A DNA stretch of 64,000 bases from DASQDN01 sp963825845 (GTDB taxonomy: Bacteria > Acidobacteriota > Terriglobia > Bryobacterales > Bryobacteraceae): positions 1 through 64,000 of the forward strand of contig CAWGVL010000047.1 in the NCBI GenBank assembly GCA_963825845.1, read 5' to 3'. The notes beneath the pieces are model-generated. The model made no database searches. It was not told the origin of the DNA and was given only the letters and a program-made list of their open reading frames with translations. The first letter of the stretch is position 1. Each line of letters opens with the position of its first letter. The position numbers and the translations under genes were made by a program. Shown here in pieces: positions 52,269 through 62,288 of the stretch.

Positions 52269-53689
52269 CCCGCAGTTCTATTGTTGGACCCATCATTCTG
52301 ATCCTGATCGGGGGGTTATTTCTCGCGAACAATCTGCGGCCCGATATCCCGATGCTCGAATTCCTGGGTCGGTTCTGGCCGTTCATGCTGATCGCGTGGG
52401 GAGCGGTTCGGTTGGTTGAAATCCTTATCTGGACCTTGCGAGGTAAGCCTCTGCCAGTAAACGGCATCTCAGGAGGCGAATGGTTCCTGGTGATCTTCTT
52501 GAGCCTCATCGGAACTGGCCTGTATGCCTTCCATACCAGCGTTGGCTGGCCGCCGACCAGAATTCGCATGCACGGCATCGAGATGTTCGGCGAAGCCTTC
52601 GACTACACGATCGAAGAGAAAAAGACTCAGATTGGCAAGAACCGCCGTGTAATCCTTGAAAACCTTCGAGGGAATAGTCGCATCACCGGGGCCGACACCA
52701 CCGACATCATCGTCTCCGGGCGCAAAACCGTGCGATCCATGTCGAGGGACTCGGCTGACAACGTGAATCGCAACACTCAACTTGAAGTCATCGAGCAGGC
52801 TGACGCGATCGTAATCCGCACCAACCAGAACCGCGCTGCGGAAGAGCGGTACGTCACGGCGGACCTCGAGATCACGCTTCCGAAAGGCGTCAACATCCAA
52901 GCCCGAGGACGCGACGGCGACTTCGAAGTCAACAACTTGCAAGGCAGAGTGGAGATTGATAGCGACCATGCCGGCGTTCGGGTGCAGAACCTCGCCGGCG
53001 ACCTTCGCGTTAATGTTCGGCGCAGCGATCTGATCCGAGCCGAAACGGTCCAAGGCACCGTTGAGTTGCAGGGTCGCGGCAACGATGTTGAACTCGAAAA
53101 CGTTCAGGGCCAGGTGACAATCGATGGCTCTTGGGGCGGCGAATTGCACTTCCGCAATCTTGCGAAGCCCATTCGGTTCCAGGGAATACAGGCCGAACTT
53201 CAGGTTCAGAAAATAGCGGGCGATCTCCGGCTGGGCCGAGGCTTCGTCAACGGAGATTCCATCACAGGGCCAATAATTCTCCGAGGCCACACGAAAGGCT
53301 GTTGCGATGTACGTCTCACCGACTTCAGTTCGTCTCTCGAAATCGCAGTTCAGCGCGGAGACGTGGAACTCAGGCCTGGCCGGACGTTACCGAAAATGGA
53401 TGTCGAAGTTCGAAACGGCACTGTCGACCTGGCGATACCCGGTGACGCCAAGTTCACCCTCAAAGCCCAAGTAGCTAAAGGTGAAGTTGAGAACGAGTAC
53501 GGAGATGCTCTGCGAGTTTCCGACGAAGGTCGCGGCGGCTCGATCACCGGAAATGTGGGAGAAGGTCCGTCGATCGCAATCACGACGGAGCGCGGACATA
53601 TCGCGATCCGCAAAGCCGACGATTTTCCCGCAGTAGCGCCACTTACCCCGCAGCCACCTCGATCTCCTTTGCCGCCGAGGTCTGAGTAG
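52265..53689 (+). CDS. Membrane-anchored DUF4097-type beta-helix adhesin-like protein
   Basis: A 474-aa protein. Three N-terminal membrane segments (SSIVGPIILILIGGLFLANN, FWPFMLIAWGAVRL, WFLVIFLSLIGTGLYA) resemble LiaF/DUF5668. The long C-terminal part is built from repeating beta strands with short turns (GDFEVNNLQGRVEIDSDHAG, DLRVNVRRSDLIRAETVQG, and later GDVELRPGR and GHIAIRKAD), as in DUF4097 putative adhesins. Such proteins in LiaFSR-like systems respond to cell-wall stress. It is the last gene of the sigma operon; a Pro-rich tail ends it. The ATG overlaps the previous stop. Confidence 0.8.
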   Translation: MTRSSIVGPIILILIGGLFLANNLRPDIPMLEFLGRFWPFMLIAWGAVRLVEILIWTLRGKPLPVNGISGGEWFLVIFLSLIGTGLYAFHTSVGWPPTRIRMHGIEMFGEAFDYTIEEKKTQIGKNRRVILENLRGNSRITGADTTDIIVSGRKTVRSMSRDSADNVNRNTQLEVIEQADAIVIRTNQNRAAEERYVTADLEITLPKGVNIQARGRDGDFEVNNLQGRVEIDSDHAGVRVQNLAGDLRVNVRRSDLIRAETVQGTVELQGRGNDVELENVQGQVTIDGSWGGELHFRNLAKPIRFQGIQAELQVQKIAGDLRLGRGFVNGDSITGPIILRGHTKGCCDVRLTDFSSSLEIAVQRGDVELRPGRTLPKMDVEVRNGTVDLAIPGDAKFTLKAQVAKGEVENEYGDALRVSDEGRGGSITGNVGEGPSIAITTERGHIAIRKADDFPAVAPLTPQPPRSPLPPRSE

Positions 53690-53691
53690 GA

Positions 53692-54492
53692 TTGATCGTC
53701 GCCATTCTCGGATGTGGCTACACAGGCGAACGTGTCGCGCACAGAATGCTCCAGCGCGGCGCGCGCGTCATGGGCACATCGCGCCACCCGGATCGCCTCC
53801 CGTCGATTCCGGGGTTAGAGACCATAAAACTGGACGTAAGCGAGCCGTTCTCGCTAGACTTCATTCCCGGCGAAGCCCTGATTCTGCATTCCATTCCGCC
53901 ACTCGACGACGATAATCCCGAATCCATCCCGCAAGCGTTGAGTGACCGGCCCGCGCGGGTCGTTTATCTCTCCTCCACCGGTGTATACGGCGGCCAAAAG
54001 GACGTAGATGCATCCACATCTCCCTCTCCGAGGCATCCCCGCGAGCAGCAGCGACTCGCAGCCGAAGCCGCGATCAGCGCAGGACCTTGGTCCTCGATGA
54101 TTCTCCGCCCCGCTGCAATCTACGGTCCCGGACGCGGAGTCCACGTCAGCATGGAGGAAGGACGTTTTCGCCTCGTGGGCAGCGGCGACAACTTCGTCTC
54201 TCGCATCCATGTCGACGACCTGGCAGCCCATGTTGAAGCTGCCCTGTTGAGTGGCATCACGGGAGCTTGGCCAGTCGCTGACGACCATCCTTGTACGTCC
54301 CAGGAGATCGCGTCATACTGCTCCCATCTCCTGAACGTTCCGATGCCGGAAACAATGGATCGAGACCACGCGCACCCGACTCGGCGAGCCGATCGTCGCG
54401 TCGATGGACGCGCTGTTCGCGACAAACTGGGAATCCGTCTCTCATTCCCTTCGTATCGAGAAGGAATACCCGCCAGTTTGAAAAAAGCCTAA
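53692..54492 (+). CDS. NAD(P)-binding SDR protein (YeeZ-like)
   Basis: A 266-aa short-chain-type reductase/epimerase. The Rossmann motif is LGCGYTGERVA at residues 6-16, then VVYLSSTGVYGG, and a glycine/serine-rich SRIHVDDLA. In place of Y-x3-K it has RHPREQQRLAAE, as in YeeZ-type proteins, so catalysis is doubtful or different. The start appears to be TTG at 53692, two bases after the previous stop. C-terminal DRRVDGRAVRDKLGI is the normal family end. Confidence 0.75.
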   Translation: MIVAILGCGYTGERVAHRMLQRGARVMGTSRHPDRLPSIPGLETIKLDVSEPFSLDFIPGEALILHSIPPLDDDNPESIPQALSDRPARVVYLSSTGVYGGQKDVDASTSPSPRHPREQQRLAAEAAISAGPWSSMILRPAAIYGPGRGVHVSMEEGRFRLVGSGDNFVSRIHVDDLAAHVEAALLSGITGAWPVADDHPCTSQEIASYCSHLLNVPMPETMDRDHAHPTRRADRRVDGRAVRDKLGIRLSFPSYREGIPASLKKA

Positions 54493-54536
54493 AACTTTCC
54501 TCAAGTTAGTACCCCCCCAGCCGAAAAGCTTCACAA

Positions 54537-56777
54537 ATGGCGGTGGAAGTGCTTATCTCTCAGAACGCGCAGCAGTCGGACGCGGCTGCTGTCGCAAGCC
54601 AATTGCAAGCTCTGCAGTTCGCATTCGATTCTTCAGAGCGAAAGGCATTCGAGCAGGCGCTGGAGGCAAGCGAACGTCGGTATAGAGACTTGTTCGACAA
54701 CGTGCTGACCGGCGTTTACCGTATTACCGCTGAGGGATCGATCTTACTCGCCAATCCGGCACTCCTGCGCATGCTCGGAGCAACTTCGATTAAGGACGCG
54801 CGAATCCGCCGGGTCGACCCGGGGGCGTATGCCCGCAGCACCGATCGCGAAGGGCACGTCCGTTCCCTGGAAACGAATTGGATCAAGAACGACGGGGAGT
54901 ATCTCACCGTTCGGGAAACCGCCCGTTCCGTCAAGGACGCAACGGGATGCGTTCTCTTCTACGAAGGGATAGTCGAAGACATCACCAGCGAGAAGAAGGC
55001 GGAGATGTTCGACCGGGGTTGCCGGCATGTCCTCGAAATGGTCGCCCGCAATGAGCCGCTGAACGATGTACTCGCGCGAATCGCCGCACTGCTGGAGTCA
55101 CAAGCGCCAGGTAGAACCTGCTCCGTCGCGCTTCGCCGCGGGGACCGGCTATATCCGATTCCCAGCTCGAAAGTGGGCGCGAGTTCGTCGCAATCCGGCT
55201 TGCCCCTGCGAAAAGGCTTCGGCTGCTGCGCGGAGGCGGTGGAATCCAAGCAAACGATTGTCGCTCCGAACGTCGAAGCATCCGCGCTATTCTCGAATGT
55301 CCGCGAAGTATTTGGGCTGCTCGGAATTCAGGGCGCGTGGAGCACCCCCATCTGTTCCGACGGCGAGGTGAAAGGGACTATCGCCATGTTCCGGCATGAG
55401 ACGGGAGTTCCGCACAGCCAGGAGCTTGCCCTCACGGAAACAGCGAGCCGGCTGGCGGCTGTAGCGATCGAGCATCGCCGTCTTTACGACAACATGCATC
55501 GTCAGGCAACGAGAGATCCCTTGACGGGCCTGCCGAATCGCTTCGTTTTCGAGGAGACTCTAGCTGACCGCTTGCTCGACGCTCGGAACTTAGCCCTCCT
55601 CTGGATCGATCTCGATCGCTTTAAGGAAGTAAACGATTCTCTCGGCCATCGCGTCGGTGACGCGCTGATCAAGGAAGTCGCGGACCGTCTTAGAGACTGC
55701 ACCGGTGGCTCCGGACTCCTCGCCAGAACCGGCGGTGACGAGTTCGCAATCATCCTCCATCCCGTCATGGGCCGAAAGCACGCAGAAGCTTGCGCAATGA
55801 GACTCCTTGCCGCGCTTCAACCCGCGTTCCAGATCGGTGAGTACGAGTTGTTCATCACGGCAAGCATCGGGGTAAGCATGTCGCCCGATGACGCGACGAC
55901 CGCGGCCGAGTTGCAGCAGAAAGCCGACGCGGCGATGTATCGCGCCAAAAACAGTGGCAAAAACTGCTATGCGTTCTTCGAAGCCGAGTTGGAGCGTGGA
56001 GCGCGCGAGCGGCTGGAGATCGAAACCCGCCTCCGCCGAGCGCTACAAAACGGCGAGCTTCGACTCTTCTATCAACCGCAAGTCGACCTGCAGGGCCGGC
56101 TTGAAGGAATGGAGGCGCTCCTGCGGTGGCAGCATCCTAAGCGCGGCATGATTGCCCCGACTGAGTTCATCTCGATTGCGGAGGAAACCGGACTTATCGT
56201 TCCCATCGGATCGTGGGTTATCCGCGAAGCATGCCGCCAGTGTGCTGAATGGCATAAAGCCGGCTACAAAAACCTGAAAGTCGCCGTGAACGTCTCAGCG
56301 CTCCAGTTTTATTTCTCTGACCTGCTGGAGATCGTTCGTAATGCATTGAGCACGTACAATCTACCCGCTCAGTGCCTGGAGTTGGAACTCACCGAGAGCC
56401 TCATCATGCGCAACTCTGACGAATCGACCAAAGAATTGCAGCGGCTGCGGGCTTTAGGTCTCACGGTCGCCATCGACGACTTCGGTACCGGATACTCTTC
56501 GCTCAGCTATTTGCAAAAACTACCTGTCGACCTCCTGAAGATCGACAAATCCTTCCTTCAGGACGTGGAGGTGGTCAGCACGTGCGCACTGATCAAAGCG
56601 ATTACTGCCGTTGCGCACAGCCTCGGGCTCCGGGTTGCTGCCGAAGGAATAGAAACGCAGGTTCAACTCGATTCCATTCGTGCGATCGGAGTGGATCTGG
56701 CGCAAGGATTTCTGTTTGGGAAGCCGATGTCGAGCGAAGTGGCGACCGGGTATCTAGAATCGGCGCAGCTCATTTAG
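54537..56777 (+). CDS. PAS-GAF-GGDEF-EAL cyclic di-GMP enzyme
   Basis: A 746-aa protein without membrane segments: PAS (about 45-160, YRDLFDNVLTGVYRI), GAF (about 165-320, LPLRKGFGCCAEAVESKQ), GGDEF (about 325-490; active RTGGDEFAIIL intact), EAL (about 495-740; GMEALLRWQHPKRG with EAL intact, ELTESLIM, AIDDFGTGYSSLSYL, IDKSFLQDV). Both catalytic signatures are complete, so it may make and break c-di-GMP, with the balance controlled through PAS/GAF. The inhibitory R-x-x-D site before GGDEF reads RDCT, close to R-x-x-D but not exact. Its stop overlaps the MFP stop on the other strand. Confidence 0.95.
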   Translation: MAVEVLISQNAQQSDAAAVASQLQALQFAFDSSERKAFEQALEASERRYRDLFDNVLTGVYRITAEGSILLANPALLRMLGATSIKDARIRRVDPGAYARSTDREGHVRSLETNWIKNDGEYLTVRETARSVKDATGCVLFYEGIVEDITSEKKAEMFDRGCRHVLEMVARNEPLNDVLARIAALLESQAPGRTCSVALRRGDRLYPIPSSKVGASSSQSGLPLRKGFGCCAEAVESKQTIVAPNVEASALFSNVREVFGLLGIQGAWSTPICSDGEVKGTIAMFRHETGVPHSQELALTETASRLAAVAIEHRRLYDNMHRQATRDPLTGLPNRFVFEETLADRLLDARNLALLWIDLDRFKEVNDSLGHRVGDALIKEVADRLRDCTGGSGLLARTGGDEFAIILHPVMGRKHAEACAMRLLAALQPAFQIGEYELFITASIGVSMSPDDATTAAELQQKADAAMYRAKNSGKNCYAFFEAELERGARERLEIETRLRRALQNGELRLFYQPQVDLQGRLEGMEALLRWQHPKRGMIAPTEFISIAEETGLIVPIGSWVIREACRQCAEWHKAGYKNLKVAVNVSALQFYFSDLLEIVRNALSTYNLPAQCLELELTESLIMRNSDESTKELQRLRALGLTVAIDDFGTGYSSLSYLQKLPVDLLKIDKSFLQDVEVVSTCALIKAITAVAHSLGLRVAAEGIETQVQLDSIRAIGVDLAQGFLFGKPMSSEVATGYLESAQLI

Positions 56778-57840
56778 CGCCGACGGGCGTACCATCGCGG
56801 ATCTCATCCGAAGCTCGCCGCACGAGAACATCGCCTTCCTGAATGTCAGGACTGATTAACTCGACCAGATCTCCGATGCTCCGGCCTTTGCGGACATCTA
56901 CCCACTCGGCGCGTCCGCCCCGAACCCGGACGACAAAGGTGCGCTCCGTCGTGGTCACTACCGCAGTCGGAGGAGCCAGCAAGGAATGCCGGCGCTGACG
57001 AACAGGCCAGTCCACCTGGGCGTACATCCCGGGAGAAAGCTTGCCATTCGTGTTAATAACGTCCGCCTCCACCGGCATCGTGCGCGTTTTCAGATCGAGA
57101 GATCGCGGGATTCGCGCAATGGTTCCGCGGAAGGATTCCCCCGCGAAGGCCGAGACGGTGAACATCACGGACCCGCCGCGAACGACGCTCCCGGCTTCCG
57201 TTTCCGGAACAGGCACGATCAAACGAAGCCGCGATACTTGCTCAATGCGGACTAGCCTCTCGCGACCGGGTCCAACGAGCGCCCCCGGATGGACATCTCG
57301 TTCCGTCACAACGCCGTCGAATGGCGCCGTGATCCGAAGATACTTCAGGTTTTCCCGTAGGGGTTCCACAGCCGCGGCAGCGGAACGCTTCGAACTCTCG
57401 AGCGCCGCTACTACCGCGCGGGCGGCAGCAACCGCCTTTTCCGCCGTGATCAGTTCATTCCCGGCGATAGCACCCGCCGTCGCGGACGCCGCGTTCATTC
57501 GATCATACGTACTCTGCGCGGAAGCCAACTTCGCTTCCGCCTCTGCACGCTGCGACTCGATGATCTCGACTTTTGATACAGCTTCAGCAACCTGGGCCTG
57601 CATCTCAGGGGCGCTTAGCTCGGCGATCACCTGTCCTTTCTGAACGGCGGATCCTCGGTCAACGCTGATCTTCTCGAGATAGCCGGTTACCCGCGCATAG
57701 ATGTCGACCGCTTGATAGGGAGCCAGATCTCCAGTCAACTTGACCGAACGCTCCACCGCCTGACTCGTGACCTTAACCGTTTCGACCTGCGCAAATGCGT
57801 TGCAAGCCGCGAGCACCGCCACTGCGCTAACGAGCTTCAT
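56770..57840 (-). CDS. RND efflux periplasmic adaptor (HlyD/AcrA-like)
   Basis: A 356-aa adaptor. A signal peptide-like start MKLVSAVAVLAACNAFA (57840) is followed by a beta-barrel and lipoyl half (YQAVDIYARVTGYLEKISV), a long helical hairpin (about 85-165, EIIESQR-type heptads), the second lipoyl half (LRITAPFDGVVTERDVHPG) and the membrane-proximal domain (VVRVRGGRAEWVDV). It links the inner-membrane pump to TolC. A longer frame to 57912 is rejected. It overlaps the pump gene by 14 bases. Confidence 0.9.
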   Translation of the reverse strand: MKLVSAVAVLAACNAFAQVETVKVTSQAVERSVKLTGDLAPYQAVDIYARVTGYLEKISVDRGSAVQKGQVIAELSAPEMQAQVAEAVSKVEIIESQRAEAEAKLASAQSTYDRMNAASATAGAIAGNELITAEKAVAAARAVVAALESSKRSAAAAVEPLRENLKYLRITAPFDGVVTERDVHPGALVGPGRERLVRIEQVSRLRLIVPVPETEAGSVVRGGSVMFTVSAFAGESFRGTIARIPRSLDLKTRTMPVEADVINTNGKLSPGMYAQVDWPVRQRRHSLLAPPTAVVTTTERTFVVRVRGGRAEWVDVRKGRSIGDLVELISPDIQEGDVLVRRASDEIRDGTPVGAK

Positions 57841-60800
57841 ACCACCTGCTTTCCGGATCTGTAGGATCAAGCGAAACGCTACCCGCCCCGGCCCGCGATT
57901 GCAGAATTGCATAGAGTCCGGGCAATACGAGCAGGGTCGCGAATGTCGCCGCTACCAGCCCGCCAATAACCGCACGGCCCAGCGGAGCAGTCTGCTCAGC
58001 CCCTAGCGCAATCGGGATCATGCCCGCGATCATCGCGGTTGCGGTCATTAACACGGCCCGAAGCCGGTCCCGAGCGCCAGTAGCGGCGGCTTCCACTGCA
58101 TTCCCGGTCGCTACTCGGGTTCGCTCCGCAAAGCTGACCAGCAGAATCGCGTTCGCGACGGCGATGCCCATCGCCATAATCGCCCCCGTGAACGATTGGA
58201 CGTTTAGGGTCGTATTGGTAAGCAACAACGCCACAGCCACACCCAATAAGACAGCAGGCAGCATCAGCACAATACTCAGTGAGAGCCGGAACGATTGAAA
58301 GGCTGCGGCCAGCAACAGGAATATTGCTCCGATTGACAGCGCCAGCCCTAGACGAAGGCCGCTCAGCGTCTCCTCCAATGGGGGAATCTGGCCACGCAAG
58401 TTCACGGTCACGCCGCGAGGAGGAGTTCCTGCCCGCTGAACAGCCGCTCGGATCGCCTTCGAGGCATCTCCCAGCGGCACACCCTCCACGTTGGCCGTGA
58501 ACGACACCACGCGCTGCATGTTGTAGCGATCGATCTCTCCCGCCGTTTTTCCCAGCTTCACACTAGCGACATCTCCGAGCAGAGGGCGCGTTCCTCCGTT
58601 GGACATCACTGGGAGATTCCGAACATCATCGACCGAAGCCATGCGGTTCTGCGGGATCTCCACCTGAATCTGGAACGCGTTGCCGCTCGCGGGGTCACGC
58701 CAATAATTCGGCTCGACAAAACGGCTCGAAGACGTTGCCGCCACCAGTGAGCGCGTCACGTTGGATGCTGTCAGTCCATACTGCCCTGCCCTGTCGCGGT
58801 CGACCGCGACTTCTAGCGTCGGATAATCGAACGGCTGTGAAGTTTCGAGGTCGCGAAGGAACTTCAGCTTCACCAGTTCCGCCCGGACTTTCTGTGCATG
58901 CTCGCGATTGGCCCCCATCGCCGGACCTTGTATGGCAACCTCAACCGGAGTGGGTGACCCGAAGCTCAATACCTGACCGATAATGTCACCCGCCTCGAAG
59001 CTGATGGCCGTGTCCGGCATCGCTTTCGCGAATCGGGCCCGCAAGCGTTCATTCAGCTCCTCGCCCCTGAACGGGCGCCCGGCTTGAGCGCCACCTTCAA
59101 CACCGCTTCATGCGGGCCAGCCGTCCACAGATAGATCGTATTGATTGGATAACTGGGAGGCTGAACACCGATAAATCCCGTGCTGATGGCCACGTTGTCC
59201 GCGCCCACCTCCTCCCGGATCACATCAAGGGCCCGCAGCGCCATCACTTCCGTCCGCTCGATTCGGGTACCCGTCGCGGCCCGCAGCCGGATCTGGAACT
59301 GATTCGTGTCGGCGGACGGAAACAATTCCGTCCCAATACGTGGCAGAAGTATCCATAAACAGAACCCGACCACCACTGCATACCCCATCGTCGCCAACCA
59401 CCGGAAGCCGAGCACGCGATCCAGAGTTCGGCCGTATGCCGAACGCAACCTGGACTGGCGTTCACCTTGACTGGAGCGCTCTCGCATCAACCAGACGGAA
59501 AGCACGGGCACAACCGAGCTCGAGAGCGCATACGATGCCAACATCGCGAAACCCACAGCCAGAGACAGCGGCACGAACAGCTGCCTCGCGATCCCAGCCA
59601 TAAACAAGGAGGAGACAAACACCGAAAGGATGCAAAGCATCGACAGCAATCGCGCCGTCGCGGTCTTATTGGCAGCATTCAGCACAGCGTGTGGCCGGGA
59701 GAGTCCGGCCGACATATGGGTATGGATGTTCTCGATCTCAACCGTAGCTTCATCGACCAAAACGCCCACGGCAAGCGCCAGTCCGCCAAGAGTCATGATG
59801 TTGATGGTTTGGCCGAATGCCCATAACATCACGACGGAGGAGAGCAGCGCGATCGGGATCGTGGTAATGACGATCAAGGCGCTGCGCCAATCGCGCAGGA
59901 AAAGCAGGACGACCAGTCCGGTCAACACCGCCCCAAGTACACCCTCGTTGATCAAGCTGCGAATCGCGTCCACCACATACCGCGATTGATCGAACTCGAG
60001 GCTGATTTTCACGTCCTGCGGCACGACCGCTTGCATAGCAGGCAGCGCTCGTTTCACACGATCGATGACGGCCAACGTGCTCGCATCGGAACGTTTGGTG
60101 ACAGGAATGTAAACGGTTCGCTTGCCGTTCACATGAGCGTAGCCTGTGACGATATCGGTGCCGTTCTCGACGATCCCGATGTCTCGCAAATATACATTCG
60201 GTCCGTTTCTCGCACGAACAGGAGCATCCATCAGTTCCGGCAAATTCGCGCCTATTGTTGCGTTCGTTGACGCGAACCGGGTTACATCCCCGGTGCGCAC
60301 GTTGCCGGAAGGTTGCACACTGCTGGAGGTATTGACGGCAGCAATCGCCTCCCCTGGCGAGATGCCATACGCGCGCATCCGATCAGGATCGAGACGAACG
60401 ACAATCGTCCGCTGATTCCCGCCAAATGGCGGAGGCGCTGAAACACCTTGCAATGTCGCAAAGAGCGGACGCACGCGATTAAGCGCGAAATCCTGCATCT
60501 CTCCGGGCGAGCGCGCAGGACTCGAGAACACGAGTTGTCCGACTGGTACGCTACCCGCATCGAATCTCGTAATGAACGGAGGAACAGCGCCCGGCGGCAT
60601 GAACGCGCGCGAACGGTTTACATACGCAACCACTTCCGCCATCGCCTGATTCATATCCGTGTCCTCATGAAACACGAGCTTCATCAGGGCGACGCCTTGG
60701 ATGTTCTTCGATTCAACGTGTTCAATGCCAGTGATGTAGAGGAAGTGATACTCGTAGTAATACGTGAGGAAGCCTTCCATCTGCGCGGGATCCATGCCGC

Positions 60801-60954
60801 CATACGGCTGCGCCACATAAATAGCCGGATCACCGAGCTTTGGAAAAATATCTGCCGGCATGCGGCGAATCGCCAATCCGGCTGCGAGCACGATCGCGAG
60901 CACAGCGACCGCTACGCTTACCGGTCGGCGCATGGCTCCAATTACGAGCCACAT
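57827..60954 (-). CDS. RND multidrug efflux transporter (frameshifted)
   Basis: An about 1042-aa inner-membrane pump, HAE1-like. The first part (60954 to about 59060) contains AIRRMPADIFPKLG, GVLVDEATVEIENIHTHM (the TM4 acidic residues) and many TMs. After a one-base loss near 59065-59080 the second part reads RGEELNERLRARFAKAMPD, SGNAFQIQVEIPQNR, and the closing TMs (GAIMAMGIAVANAILLVSFAE, LRAVLMTATAMIAGMIPIAL). It exports drugs or small toxic compounds by proton exchange. All three parts of a tripartite pump are adjacent. A single error is the simplest cause of the break. Confidence 0.9.
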
Positions 60955-62288
60955 TACTTCTGCACCTCGCTCAGGAACGGCTGCAGATCGCCCTGTGCAG
61001 CAGCCACCGCAAGCCGGGCCCGCCAGATATTCAGACGAGCCAGCGCATCATCGATCTCCGCGTTCGTGAGCAGGCGCTGCGCATCCGCCAATTCGGTCAA
61101 ATTCGCCAGACCCGATTCATACCGGGCTCGCGCCTGACGTTCACCCGCTCGCGCCGCATCCACTTGCGTCGGAGTTTGTGCCGCAATACGAATAGTTGCA
61201 TCTAAAGCAGCCTCAGCCCGAAGTACGCGGGTACGAATCTCCAAGGCGATTTGTTGCTCGCGCGCCTGTTCCGTCCCAACGCGCGCCTGCTCGGCAGCTT
61301 TGCGCGCACGAAGAGAGGGAAATTCCAGCGCCGGAAACGTGACAGTCAGTCCGACAGCCCAGTTCTGAATATTCGGCCCGATGCCCGCCAGCGCGCCTCC
61401 CGTAGTCCCATCCGGATTTGCGCCTGTGCCCCGAGCATAGCTCGATGCCTGTGTCATAAAACGGGGATACCAGCTTCGATCAAGAGCATGCGCCCGCGCC
61501 GATGCCTCTTTCAATGCAGCCTGCTGCTCTACCAACAACGGATGCGTGGCTGAGGACGTCTGATCAAGCGCAGGAGTTCGGCGAGACAGATCCGTCTCGG
61601 CGGCTCCAAGGGCGACCCCCGTCATTTGTTCGATGACGATCCTGGCTTCGCTGACCGCGCGCTCGGCTTGGATGACCTGCGTTTCCGATACCGACACATC
61701 CGCGCGGCTACGCGAAGCATCGGCGCCTGGCCGCAGGTCGGAGTTCACCAGGGCGACGACAATACGATCGACAGTTCGGGCACGGTCGCGCTGCGCCTCG
61801 GCCGCCCGAACGGTCTCCTGCGCGGCAAGATAGGTTAGATACGCATCAGCTGCAGCCGTGGCCACATCCAGCCGGGTTCTTTCTACCGCCGCATCTGCGC
61901 GTACCCGACCCGCCTCAGCCGCCTCGATATTCGCCCGTCGAAGACCGAAATCGAAAGGTTCCCAAGAGACAAGAAACCCGACAGCGCTCCCCCAGACATT
62001 CGTCATGTCGTTCTCTGGGTTGGGCGGACCGGAGATCGTAGGTAGCGTCGATTGAGGGAGTAGCAGCCCGAAGATGTTGTTGCGGGTAGCTCGATTGATC
62101 TGCGCCAGAATATCAGCCCGCGGCAGATACGCCGTGCGCGCAAGTTGAATCGCAGCCGCCGCAGCCGCGGACTGCTGCTGTGAAACGCGGATGGACGGGT
62201 AGTTCTTTAACGCCAGATTGACAGCTTCGGGTAAAGTAGTGCCACTGAGCGCTGCTCCACACAGCACGGCCAGAATGCAGGCTCTCAC
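60954..62288 (-). CDS. TolC-family outer-membrane efflux protein
   Basis: A 444-aa OEP/TolC-like channel. The signal peptide MRACILAVLCGAALSG is followed by two repeated coiled-coil halves: LPEAVNLALKNYPSIRVSQQ, EVIQAERAVSEAR-type heptads, VGLTVTFPALEFPSLRARKA, and RYESGLANLTELADAQRLL at the end of the second. The gene overlaps lpxA by 4 bases upstream (ATGA) and the pump by one base downstream. It forms the exit duct of the RND system. Confidence 0.92.
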   Translation of the reverse strand: MRACILAVLCGAALSGTTLPEAVNLALKNYPSIRVSQQQSAAAAAAIQLARTAYLPRADILAQINRATRNNIFGLLLPQSTLPTISGPPNPENDMTNVWGSAVGFLVSWEPFDFGLRRANIEAAEAGRVRADAAVERTRLDVATAAADAYLTYLAAQETVRAAEAQRDRARTVDRIVVALVNSDLRPGADASRSRADVSVSETQVIQAERAVSEARIVIEQMTGVALGAAETDLSRRTPALDQTSSATHPLLVEQQAALKEASARAHALDRSWYPRFMTQASSYARGTGANPDGTTGGALAGIGPNIQNWAVGLTVTFPALEFPSLRARKAAEQARVGTEQAREQQIALEIRTRVLRAEAALDATIRIAAQTPTQVDAARAGERQARARYESGLANLTELADAQRLLTNAEIDDALARLNIWRARLAVAAAQGDLQPFLSEVQK

